NCBI RefSeq assembly: GCF_036370855.1
Contig: NC_088132.1
Location: 64,704,841-64,768,840, forward strand
Length of the DNA: 64,000 nucleotides
Direction: 5' to 3'
Source: Dromaius novaehollandiae
Taxonomy: Eukaryota; Chordata; Aves; Casuariiformes; Dromaiidae
Part shown: positions 39,301 through 48,270 of the stretch, in pieces
Position numbering within the stretch: position 1 is the first letter of the stretch
Layout: the number at the start of each line of letters is the position of its first letter
Program-made: the position numbers and the translations under genes
Notes under the pieces: model-generated
Told to the model about the DNA's origin: nothing
What the model saw: only the letters and a program-made list of their open reading frames with translations
Database searches by the model: none

Positions 39301-42300
39301 GATTTGTTTTATACCCTTGTGCTGTGAAGGCACACAATGCATGTTTCATCCACACAGCTTTTTATTAGATTACTATATGAGATTGTGAGCAAAGAAAAGG
39401 ACGATTTAAACAAGAAATAGTTCTGAAAATTACTGCTTTACAGAAATGAACTCTGAATTTGTTTGCACTTTTCTCAAACGTACGGCTATTCAATCTATAT
39501 AACTTGTTTTGCTCTCAAGCATTTAAACTAATCTTCAAAGACACTAAAGGTTAAGTAACGTTAGTTCAGTATCAGTCTAACAATAGATATGTTTCTAACA
39601 GGCATTGGAGCCATTTGAAACCAATGGAATAATCTTGCGGTATGAGGTGACTGTCAGAGCTAAATCACCTCTCATCCGTCCACCAGAGAAATACAACGTT
39701 AATACGACCAGCCTTACCTTAAAGCTGCCAAACGGAACTTACGAAGTGACTGTGATTGCCCATAACAAAGCTGGGGCATCCCCTTCATCAGTTTTACTTA
39801 TCCCAGCAAGGAATTCAAAAGGTTAGTTTCCTAGCAGTCTCTCTTAACAAATGTCATGCAGACACATTTGAAAGTTATCAGAAATCTTCAGTGTGTGTAA
39901 AATAATACTTTTGCATGGACTCAATTACAGAACCATTGGATGTGTCTCTGCTCTTAATCCTTATAACTATGCTACCATTTGTATATTAAGGAATGGGCAG
40001 GTTTATTTACTCACGGGTCCACTTGAAGCTGTGCCATTAAGCTTTGTTATTTTGCTGGATTTTGATCCTTAGAGCTACTGTATTCCCTATCGATTCTTTT
40101 TAATAGCATAGCATTGCTGTAGCAACCTCCCCTAAGACCTTATTTAATGTGGCAGGCATTTCTGTTTTTTTAAAAAATCAGTGGGTGTTTAGGGAGGCAT
40201 CCTTTACTTCATATATACACCTGTTGTTGTTCTTCCTCCTTCTCTATTTTCTAACCTTTTTAAACTTTTCTTTCCCTTTCTTGTCTTGTCCCAGTCTGAG
40301 CATTCCATGTCCCAGAGGCTGCTTTGTCCTCTGCTCGCACAGTTTCCCTAGACATTGCGTGTTGAAACTTCCACAAGAATTCCATTTACTGCTCATGTTC
40401 CACTTTGTTGTGTAGTAGTAGTAGCAGCAGCTACAGGTGGATTGCTCCTTATTTCTGGCATCTGAAGAATACAGTGTCTTTTTAGACATTTCAAACACTA
40501 CCTGTACAGGCAGCAAAAAATAAGCATCCTGACAGATCTGCTGCTTTTAGTATGAGCACCAAGAGACAGACACAGGTTCTAAAACTGCTAGATCGGTTAA
40601 TTAAGAGTATCAGTTAAGAGTGTCAATATACTCTGTGTTTCATAGAACGGAGTAGCATTTCAGCCAGACATATTTGGTCAGGTACATGAGATGAGGATTA
40701 GAATGTGAATTCAGAGGTGTCTCGAGATCTGATTTCCTTCTGAAATAGACCCTTTCTGTTGGAGGGAATATAGTATCTCTTTGAGAACAGAGAAACTGAG
40801 TGCACTTTCCAGTTTTTAGATAGCCTAATACTGCTTAATTTGGATCTCTGACAGAGATTCAAATGCTAGCTTCCAAATTTCAAAAAATGGCTTTTACATT
40901 TAATTAGGTTCTGTCAAATTGTCACTCTTACAGTAATCATGAGTATCCACATTTAACAGAAGCTTTTATTATACGTCTGCTGGAAGAACTGTCAACTTTT
41001 AACACTTTTCTATTTTCTTTAATCCCAGCTCCTGTGAAGAATATTAGAACACTTCCTAAAGATGGCAAGTTGTGGGTAGGGTGGACTGCTCCAAATAGTT
41101 ACGTTCTCAAATACGTGATTGAATGGTGTCTGGTGTCAGACAGCTCTGACTGTGTCACAGAATGGCAGAATGAACCAGGGAATGTTCAAGGAACATACTT
41201 AAAAGGTATTCAACTCATAATTTTAAAAATACATTGTAGAACACTTAAAAACCTAATGAATATTCTGAAAGTGAATAACATACTGATGCAGATGAGAATT
41301 TTGTTGTGGGACGGGAATCTGGGATAGAGTTAAGGGCTACTCTTAGTTGGTCATGAGTGCGTGGAAGTGTCTGTATATTTTTGCCAAATATAAAACTTTA
41401 TCTATTCTTGCATTTTGAAATTCATGTTATGTAACATCAAGGTTTTTACCTTTGTTTTGTTTTTAATCTCTTTATTCTCAGAAACTCTCAAAATAGTGAA
41501 AATAATTTCTTCAAAATCATGCTCTCCGATCCCTCTTTTGGTTCAAACAGCGAGACTTGTTCAGCTTTACAGTCCTTTTCAGATTATAATCAGGAGGTCA
41601 AATGTATAATTTTTGGAGTCACAATGTTGCAGACAGAGGAGGGCTTCTTATTTTAAGAAAAAGTTAGAAAAACAAAGACCTCTATGAGGTCTACTTATTA
41701 CCTTTAAAATTTGAATGTGAACTACTTTATTACTCCTTAGCTAGTTTCTTGCAATGGTGTATCAGTGAGTTCTAGAAGAAAAATAGTTAAGTGACTTAGG
41801 TTTAAAGGCATCTAATAAAACAGCCAAAACTCAGAACCCTAGAAATGAGAGGGATGATGAAGAATTGTAGTATCTCTAAAACAACACATTTTTAAATTCT
41901 CCTATTAGGTGATATAAAGCCATTCAAGTGTTACTTGATAACTGTGTACCCTCTATATGCTGATGGTCAGGGAAGTGGACAGTCTGTGAAGGCTTACCTT
42001 CAGCAGGATCGTAAGTACAAAACTTTCATCTTAGAACACGTTAACTGACTTGGCTAAAATCATAAGACCTTTGCTTTAATGTGGAGTACATAATGAAAAA
42101 TGATCCTACTCATGAGGATCATCTGTCATAATTGATTTCATCCCCTCCATTAACACATGTTCTGCCAACTTGAAATATTTAGGAGTTTAACAGATGTCTG
42201 TAATTGACTCCTTCCTTTTTTAAACTTTTATGAGATAATTTGGTATGTGACTTTTTTGATATTTTATTGGTATAGTAATATTTCTGCACTGATTTACTTT

Positions 42301-45300
42301 AGGTTTCGAGTGTGAAATCAAGATTAATTGACTAACCTGAATTGAAAATTTCATGTGGTCTGCTGATTACTGTTTTTTGTATTTTTTTAAGAGGTTTTTC
42401 TTGTGACATATCTTTGGAGTTGATATATTGACTGAAAATAACGCTTTGTAGATCAAATTCAGCTATTCCACTGAAAATTTTATGCAACAACAACTCAGTG
42501 CTCATTAATATACTACTTCTATGGATTGGACCCTAACAGAATCTAATCTTCATCTCCCATTACAGGTCCTTCAAAAGGACCAACTGTTCAGACGAAAAAA
42601 GTAGGAAAAGCTGAAGCTGTTTTGACATGGAACCATCTCACAGTGGATGAGCAAAACGGGTTTATCAGGAGTTACACAATATTTTATAAAACTGTTGATG
42701 GAAATGAAACAGGTAACAAAGTAGTGAACTACTTTGTAGCATTGAAATATTCATGTTTCCTTCCTAACATATGTTCCTAAAAAAACAAAATACAGACTCA
42801 GGTGTGGTTCTCAGTCTGTTTGATGACACAAAGCAGGTGCCTGAGGTGTGTGGCTTGCATGAGACATACACTGAAATGTATGCAGCTCTGCTACATACCA
42901 AACAGAAAAGTTCCTAATAAAGAATTCTTATCATTGAGTCTGTGTATAAGGTACTAAGTTTAGTTTCTGAAAGCTGATTTGCAAATATTCTGCTCCTATC
43001 TTTCTATCTAAATACAGGAGAAGATGGTGGTATAGCAAGATAAAGCTAGACCATTCAAGATAGAAATGTGTTGCATGTATTTAACTTTGATAAACTCTTC
43101 AACAAAAATGGATTTCTGATCCTCTTGGCGCTCTAAGTTAACATATTGCTGATTTGAGACACTTTCTATGATGTGATTTTTAGTTACTACTAGTCTGCAT
43201 GACCTGCAGGCATAGACAGGGTGTTGCACTATCAGATTTTTTTTGTTGTTGTTGTTAAATCCAGTTAAAGCAGAAGGGCCAGTCACTTACACCTACACTG
43301 GTTTGGATTTCTAGATAACCATGTATCCTCCTTATTGATTAGAAGGCCTTTAAGACTGACAGCTTTACTACCAGTTTATTTTATACCTACTTTCTGAAGA
43401 ACACATTAAAGAAGTTAAAAGTTAAAGTTAACACATATGGTATCATCAAGAGAGAGGCTAAATCAGTTGATTCAAACTCCTGTACAGAAACAAACAAATC
43501 TCGGCACTCCTTGTACAAATTTGTAGTTTTGCTGTTTCTGTTGTATTTTCCTTGCAGCCAGGCATTCCTCTAAAACTGTTTTGCACATCTGAAATCATGG
43601 TGTCTTAGTGCTACTGTGTTTGTGCAGGTCTAATAAATTGTACAGAAAATTAATATAATTTTTTTCCTCTATTTAGCTGTGACAGTGGATCCTTCCAAGA
43701 CAGAATATACCCTTTCTTCTCTAGCCAGTGACACATTGTATACCGTGCGGATGATGGCATACACAGATGAAGGAGGCCGGAGTGGTCCTGATTTTACATT
43801 TACGACACAAAAATTTGGTAAGAGAGTAGCAGAATTAATAGAAGTAGGAGATAATGTTGCAACAGTGTAGCAAAGCTCAGTGCAAGACCTGATAGGAGGG
43901 GAAAGTGATTTTATTTAAAAAGATTATTCCAGTCACACTGTCATACTTGCAAGCAATTACTTGCAATTGTACGGAGGAAAAGGGACATCAGCTATTCTCT
44001 GCAGTTCTCCTAGATTGTTCTTATGTTGTCAAACATTCTGGTTTGGGTTTTTATTTGTTTTGTACCCCTCAGGAGCTGACACTGACTAGTCTTTTCTCCA
44101 GCAGTCATTAGGATTTATTCACTGTTTTTGTCCTCTTATCTGAGGTCTGATGGCTTTGACCCCAGTCTTTAAGACATAATGGCTGGAGGATAATGGCCTG
44201 AGTCTTTGTTTTAGTTTGAGTGTAGGACTGGCCTTTTTTATCCTCATCTGAGCATCCTGAGAAGCTGCAGAGAGATGTGCTTGGGATCTTGGCCTGCTAA
44301 TCTTGGTGCTGATCAGCACGTGCCATTCTTAAAATCCTCCTTGGGCTTCCAGTCTTGCATTCCCATTCACGTCGCTACTAAGTTTTCTGTTCCAATTCTT
44401 TACAGAAACTCATTTTGAAGAGTTAAGTATCCATTTATTGTGTGTGTAGCTTTAGAGAGTGCTTCCTGTTGTAATGGTAAGAGTAACAAAATTAACTGAG
44501 CTCTGGTCTGGAAAGCGTTTTTTTAGACTTACACTTTTTGAGATATTATTCTGTATAGCTTTGCTCTTCCCTAAATATTCTGTAAGGTTTATTTAAAATT
44601 GCACATAACATATTGGAGAGAATACATTACAATAATGCAGCCTTAAGTGTTCGCAAGCAGTGGATATTTTCATGTACAAAGTAAGTGGATGGGTGACTAG
44701 TGGCTTTGCTTACCTTAGCCATTTGACCATGCCGTTGATGTGACAGCTGGTAGGCCACTGAAACAGCTGGACCACAGATACATTCGTACAGATGTTACTG
44801 TCATATCTGCCTAAATTGTAAAATTACATGCTCTTCAACAGTATTACAGCTTCTAGAGCAACCTGCTATTTTTATTGATGCTTTAGATTGTTTGGACACA
44901 GCTTTGCATGCTTTCCTCAACAGGCTTTTCCACAGAGTGAAAAGGCTCTTCTGTAGCTGAAACGTTTTAGCGTAAGCCCTGTGGATGTATCCTCTTTCAG
45001 ATTCTCTCTGTCCCTGTGGCAATGCTTACTGTTACTGAGTTCCTTAAATACCAGAGAAAGAGTTATAACTGCTTCTTTTCCTTTTTTCAGGGAAAGGAGA
45101 AATTGAAGCCATAGTTGTACCTGTGTGCCTAGCATTCCTGTTGATTGTACTCCTTGGAGTTTTGTTTTGCTTTAACAAACGTGACTTGTAAGTATAAATG
45201 AAGTACATTTCTCTTATGCTTTCGATATTTCTGGACATGACAGGGACATGGCTGTAATTCAGTATAAACAAATGAATGCCCTGTACTTCAGGCAGGAGTG

Positions 45301-48270
45301 AAAGGTAAAACTCACATACATTCGTTGGTGATAATAATGTCTGTGTTTTCCCTGAGAAACTGGGAGCTTCTATGATACTAATTCTACTTCTTACCTACTA
45401 TTAATGATTAGCACTGAAGCTCCTGCTTTTTTAGCTATGTTGTGGTTAGGATTAGGTTTGTTAGGTTTTGGTCAGGATACACTGTCTCTTTATATTGTTA
45501 ATTTGATTCATCATATGAGAATGGTGGTCATCATTCTGTGAGGCACATGTGTTCTGGCTCTATTTGAGCTACTTAAGTAGCGTTTTAGCAAACATTTTTA
45601 AGTTCTGCAACTGAAAAAATTAGGCAGATGTCTTGTCTTGCATAACCTCTGTCAAATTCTGTGCGTATTTAGTAGTTGCTGGGGAACACCTTCTTGTCCT
45701 TCCTTCTCTTTTACACCCTTCACCCTAGAGCTCGTCTGTGACGTTAGCTAAGAGCTTATTGCTGAAGTATTTCCCCTGGCGAAGAGCAGCACCTCTCACA
45801 TGTCCCCTGTCAGATATCTTTTCTTTCCAGTTAAAGACAGCACTTTATGCCCTTTTCCTTCTTACCTTTCTGCCGCTCCTAACACCAGTTCTTAGTGGAC
45901 TTCAGTTGAAAAGCCCATCTTGCAATGTATTAATGCTTCTCCTACAGAGAATCTGCTTTTGGAGGCTGTGTATAGAGTAAAGAGTATGATAGATGAATCT
46001 ATTTCAAAGTAAAAGTTTGGCTGGGATATTTTATATGTGATCTAGAGACACTCTTGTGTTAAATAAGTTATTACATTCTTAAATTTATGAGTTTAGAGTT
46101 AGAAAAGACTAAGCAAGTTTTTCTTTAAACATTTTTCATGTTTTTTTTATTTTTGTGAAGGTTGTTTAATTTTAATGACAGCCGTGATATGCCTCTGCAT
46201 TTAAGAATTCAGTTATATTGAAGTAGCAAAAATGTATTTCTATATTGATATGCCTCATAATCTCTACGTCAAATAATTGCTCTGTAGCTTCTGGAATGCT
46301 ATATGTTTGAAATCCTCTCCCTCCCCTTTACCATTTGTGGGTTTTCCTTTTTTATAATATGGGTACAGCTAATGCATGGAGGAGTTGTAAGTGCAATGCC
46401 ACGTTTCACTAAGTAATACAGCTTCTTACAAAGATGTAAGGAATTGCAGGAAGTGTTTCTATATGGAAGTACAAAAATGGTCTCACACTTGAAAAATTGC
46501 TGTGTAAGGGACCAGTGTTCTGGATTATTGAACGCTTACTACCAGCATAGAAATTTGAGGAGTACCTCTTTTCATTTTATTCTATTTCTAATCCTCTACA
46601 GAATTAAAAAGCATATCTGGCCTAGTGTACCTGATCCATCCAAGAGTAATATTGCTCAGTGGTCCCCTCAAGTTCCAGCTAAGGTAATATTCATCTTTCT
46701 GCATCCTCTTAATCCGTAAGGTTTTAAATAAACTGACCAGTGGGAGTCTTCTCCCTTCTGGCACATGCACAGATTTTGGAAAAAAATACCCAAATGTTAA
46801 GTTTCTGGACGTTATTCTGGCCATACATGGGTAGAAGACTTAATTGCAGCAATAGATTCAGCATTAGGGATATATGGTCCTTCATGCAAGCTCACAGCAT
46901 AGAACAGGCTTTAACATTGTGCCTTAAATTCAGTTTACTAGCTTGAAGAGTCAAGCACTAATTCTTTTACTCAGTCACATGAAATCAGGGTTAGGTCAAC
47001 AGAATTCTTGAGTCCCCTTCTTAAAACCTTAAAGTTACTTGTTTGTACAATAAAGTAATGAATGAGAGAAAACTGTAACAGAGTTACTCTGGGATGAGGA
47101 AAGCAGCAGCAATTTATGTCCTGTGTGGGACGGAGGACACAGCAAATTCTGTTCAAGAAGCTATTACCAACTTCTATGAAAAAGTGCTCTGATGTTGAAT
47201 ATGCTATTGGAAAGAGTGTATTTATGTATGGCCTCAATCCAGAATGGGTCTGTGCTGCACAATGGACGGTACTATGTTTACAGCACTTCAGAACAATTGA
47301 AATTAGAGAAAAGCTTGCATGCAATTATGGTTTTAGAATATATGTGTAATAAAGACATTGTACTGAAATAGCTACATTCTTCATTTGGTAAGATACTTGG
47401 GAGATATTGCCAAGTTCTATAAGGAGGGAACTTATATAATAATCTCAATGCAGTTACAGGATAGGAACTGAGATATTAATGTACTTTTCTTTTAAGCTTA
47501 AATAACCTTCCTCTTAGGCAAAATCAATTTATTTCTTTCAGCATAACTTTAGTTCCAAAGGTCAGATGTACCCAGAAGGCAGCTTTACCGATGTAAGCGT
47601 CGTAGAAATAGAAGCTGATGACAAGAAGTCTTTTTCAGAACAGGATTTAAAACCCTTTGACTTGCTTAAAAAGGAAAAAAGTGCTTCAGAAGGGCACAGC
47701 AGTGGTATCGGAGGATCCTCATGTATGTCTTCTCCTAGGCAAAGTGTCTCAGACAGCGACGAATGTGAAACTACGCAAAACACTTCAAGCACTGTACAGT
47801 ATTCTACTGTAGTACTTAATGGCTACAGAGACCAAACACCTTCTGTACAAGTCTTTTCAAGATCTGAATCCACACAGCCACTGCTAGATTCAGAAGAGAG
47901 ATCAGAAGATCATGCTGGAGGGAATGACAGTACGACACAGAGGCATCAGTATTTCAAACAAAATTGTGGTCAGGATGAAACCAACACAGACAGGCCACGC
48001 TTCGAAAGAGCAAAGCAAGTTACTCCTGCTAATGAGGAGGATCTTGTTGGATTTGCACAGCTGCAGATCTCAGGTCAGAATTCACAGCCTTTGGGCCTTG
48101 GGCTCGAAAAAAATATCGAGGAAGCTGCTCTTTCAGGTGTCATACAGACAAGTACTGAGGGACAAACTGTGAGACCTGAAACAGTGGAAAAAAATCCAGC
48201 ATCAGCTGATGAAATGCCAAAAAGTTACCTCCCACAGACTGTGAGACAAGGGGGTTATATGCCTCAGTGA
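27283..48270 (+). CDS. IL6ST: IL6ST (gp130), interleukin-6 receptor subunit beta; 15 coding exons
   Basis: gp130 is the single-pass receptor that pairs with the IL-6, IL-11, LIF, OSM, CNTF and related receptors and drives JAK/STAT3, ERK and PI3K signalling. I joined exons 27283-27349, 28412-28723, 30551-30683, 31884-32044, 32399-32550, 34289-34448, 38318-38400, 39602-39821, 41029-41205, 41909-42010, 42566-42712, 43677-43817, 45091-45187, 46602-46683 and 47542-48270. All introns are GT-AG, phases agree, and the sum is 2763 nt, or 920 residues. Order: signal peptide (1 to about 22), Ig-like D1 (to 126), cytokine-binding D2-D3 (127-328, WSNWS at 314-318), FnIII D4-D6 (329-618), membrane helix (about 626-646), box 1 (656-664), and a tail with tyrosine motifs at 765, 773, 815, 907 and 917. 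It aligns end to end with human gp130 as I remember it. The start ATG has A at -3. Confidence 0.97.
27350..30550 (+). other. IL6ST: IL6ST introns 2 and 3
   Basis: These run 27350-28411 and 28724-30550, on either side of exon 3. Intron 3 contains an 11-base G run (30027-30037) and a TA-rich stretch (about 30,385-30,455) of alternating purine and pyrimidine. No other coding sequence or RNA gene was recognised. Confidence 0.85.
28412..28723 (+). CDS. IL6ST: IL6ST exon 3: Ig-like domain D1
   Basis: This exon encodes residues 23 to about 126, the N-terminal Ig-like domain that in gp130 forms site III contacts with a second cytokine-receptor unit. Family markers are SCGHIIPESP, the SNFTALC strand, PKEQYHEINRT and CNILADGQIEQNIYGIT. 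Four potential N-glycosylation sites are visible (NFT, NES, NRT, NDT). Two acceptors lie six bases apart: ttctttag (exon from 28412, adding Val-Ser) and tttcag (exon from 28418). I chose the first because it gives the same spacing to the first cysteine as human. Donor GCT/GTAAGT; ends in phase 1. Confidence 0.93.
30551..30683 (+). CDS. IL6ST: IL6ST exon 4: first half of D2
   Basis: It begins after tttccatacag and ends at TG/GTAAGT. It codes for the PPEKPKNLSCIV start of D2, the first cytokine-binding fibronectin-III domain, including the first two of its four conserved cysteines (NLSC and MTCTW). The loop between these two cysteines holds 13 residues against 9 in human gp130 as I remember it. 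It starts in phase 1 and ends in phase 2, within a Trp codon. Confidence 0.95.
31884..32044 (+). CDS. IL6ST: IL6ST exon 5: second half of D2
   Basis: It begins after ttacttcgttcag and ends at ATAG/GTAACT. It carries the second cysteine pair of D2 (PDC and NNSC), the VNLEVWVEAANALGK strand typical of gp130 and the FDPIE linker to D3. It ends in phase 1, at the domain boundary. NNS is a likely N-glycosylation site. Confidence 0.95.
32399..32550 (+). CDS. IL6ST: IL6ST exon 6: first half of D3
   Basis: It begins after tttttctcttctag and ends at CAG/GTAACA. It encodes VKPLSPHNLSV and the LKLSWEN and NIRYR strands of D3, the second cytokine-binding fibronectin-III domain. It ends in phase 0 after residue 275, exactly before the PPEDTAS segment. 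Unspliced read-through meets a stop at 32608. Confidence 0.95.
34289..34448 (+). CDS. IL6ST: IL6ST exon 7: second half of D3 with WSXWS motif
   Basis: It begins after cttcccttacag and ends at GATA/GTAAGT. It codes for VPPEDTASPRTSF, the EYVFSIRCMKEDG strand and the class-I cytokine-receptor signature WSNWS (residues 314-318). Read-through into intron 7 adds only Ser-Lys before a TAA inside the donor region, so a retained intron would give a soluble D1-D3 protein. It ends in phase 1, at the domain boundary. Confidence 0.97.
35625..35675. repeat. Short atcatccacc minisatellite-like repeat
   Basis: The string aaatcatccacc occurs twice in tandem, then atcatccaccaaatcc follows after a six-base interruption. 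Together they make about three imperfect copies. A related ccatccacc occurs near 35,713. Confidence 0.7.
36955..37180 (-). repeat. CR1 LINE 3'-end fragment
   Basis: The run aggattgtagagtgtctcag is followed by gttggaagggacctcaggaa, then cctgctcaaaggaaggtc, ggaggtcacactaagttgct and cctctctgcacagtgtgt. This follows the reverse complement of the avian CR1 3' end, including the tail that derives from ATTCTATG repeats. The copy is diverged and 5'-truncated, and lies antisense to IL6ST in intron 7. It is the clearest taxonomic marker in the window. Confidence 0.9.
38318..38400 (+). CDS. IL6ST: IL6ST exon 8: first part of D4
   Basis: At 83 nt this is a short exon. It follows gttgtttctttcatcag and ends at AAG/GTAAAG. 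It codes for KPSKGPPIWRI through VHLMWK, matching the start of the membrane-proximal fibronectin-III domain D4. It was found by matching the gp130 domain order and phase (starts phase 1, ends phase 0), because the frame is too short to stand out by itself. Confidence 0.93.
39602..39821 (+). CDS. IL6ST: IL6ST exon 9: remainder of D4
   Basis: It begins after tgtttctaacag and ends at AAAAG/GTTAGT. It encodes PFETNGIILRYEV and continues through the NVNTTSLTL and NGTYEVTVIAHNKAG strands of D4. NTT and NGT are potential N-glycosylation sites. It ends in phase 1. D4-D6 act as the membrane-proximal spacer legs that bring the two intracellular tails together. Confidence 0.95.
41029..41205 (+). CDS. 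IL6ST: IL6ST exon 10: first part of D5
   Basis: It begins after ttctttaatcccag and ends at AAAAG/GTATTC. It codes for PVKNIRTLPKDGKLWVGW, the YVIEWC strand and SSDCVTEW, with a cysteine pair conserved in gp130 D5. Unspliced read-through adds 39 novel residues before a stop at 41325-41327, and an AATAAA lies in the same intron at 41814. Confidence 0.95.
41909..42010 (+). CDS. IL6ST: IL6ST exon 11: end of D5
   Basis: A 102-nt exon between aattctcctattag and GATC/GTAAGT. It encodes GDIKPFKCYLITVYP, then LYADGQGSGQS and the VKAYLQQ linker, matching the last strands of D5. It starts and ends in phase 1. It is too short to appear as a free-standing frame and was placed by homology and phase. Confidence 0.95.
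42566..42712 (+). CDS. IL6ST: IL6ST exon 12: first part of D6
   Basis: It begins after catctcccattacag and ends at ACAG/GTAACA. It encodes RPSKGPTVQTKKVGK, EAVLTWNHL and the NGFIRSYTIFYKT strand of D6, followed by the NET glycosylation site. It starts and ends in phase 1 and is collinear with human gp130. Confidence 0.95.
43677..43817 (+). CDS. IL6ST: IL6ST exon 13: end of D6
   Basis: It begins after ttttttcctctatttag and ends at TTTG/GTAAGA. It codes for VDPSKTEYTLSSL, LYTVRMMAYTDEGG and PDFTFTTQKF, the last strands of the membrane-proximal fibronectin-III domain. It starts and ends in phase 1. Confidence 0.96.
45091..45187 (+). CDS. IL6ST: IL6ST exon 14: transmembrane segment
   Basis: It begins after cttttccttttttcag and ends at CTT/GTAAGT. 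It encodes GKGEIEAIVVPVC followed by a hydrophobic helix through LGVLFCF and the basic stop-transfer NKRD. The membrane span is about residues 626-646, near-identical to human. It ends in phase 2, within a Leu codon. Confidence 0.97.
46602..46683 (+). CDS. IL6ST: IL6ST exon 15: juxtamembrane box 1
   Basis: An 82-nt exon between cctctacag and AAG/GTAATA. It codes for KKHIWPSVPDPSKSNIAQWS, the proline-containing box 1 that docks JAK1, JAK2 or TYK2. It ends in phase 0. Read-through of the following intron would add 12 residues and stop at 46717-46719, leaving a receptor with box 1 but no signalling tyrosines. Confidence 0.97.
47542..48270 (+). CDS. IL6ST: IL6ST exon 16: cytoplasmic tail and stop codon
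   Basis: A 729-nt terminal coding exon following ttatttctttcag. It encodes residues 679-920 and ends at TGA 48268-48270. It holds the box 2 region (SVVEIEADDKK), a serine-rich SSGIGGSSCMSS stretch, YSTVV at Tyr765 (the SHP2/SOCS3 docking site, Tyr759 in human), and four YXXQ STAT3 sites: YRDQ (773), YFKQ (815), YLPQ (907) and YMPQ (917). The TQPLLDSEER dileucine endocytosis signal is at about 792-793. All are conserved with human. The stretch between the dileucine block and YFKQ is about five residues shorter than in human as I remember it. Confidence 0.98.
   Translation, partial: HNFSSKGQMYPEGSFTDVSVVEIEADDKKSFSEQDLKPFDLLKKEKSASEGHSSGIGGSSCMSSPRQSVSDSDECETTQNTSSTVQYSTVVLNGYRDQTPSVQVFSRSESTQPLLDSEERSEDHAGGNDSTTQRHQYFKQNCGQDETNTDRPRFERAKQVTPANEEDLVGFAQLQISGQNSQPLGLGLEKNIEEAALSGVIQTSTEGQTVRPETVEKNPASADEMPKSYLPQTVRQGGYMPQ

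Larger units (their letters stand above)
38401..43676 (+). other. IL6ST: IL6ST introns 8 to 12
   Basis: These run 38401-39601, 39822-41028, 41206-41908, 42011-42565 and 42713-43676. Intron 10 carries an AATAAA at 41814-41819. Intron 9 has a short TAG/CAG triplet run near 40,415. Otherwise I see no repeats or coding sequence of note. Confidence 0.85.
43818..47541 (+). other. IL6ST: IL6ST introns 13, 14 and 15
   Basis: These run 43818-45090, 45188-46601 and 46684-47541. Intron 15 carries an AATAAA at 47348-47353, about 195 bases before exon 16. The minus-strand frame at 46,971-47,324 and the plus frame at 47,116-47,349 lie wholly in intron 15 and match nothing known. Confidence 0.85.
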
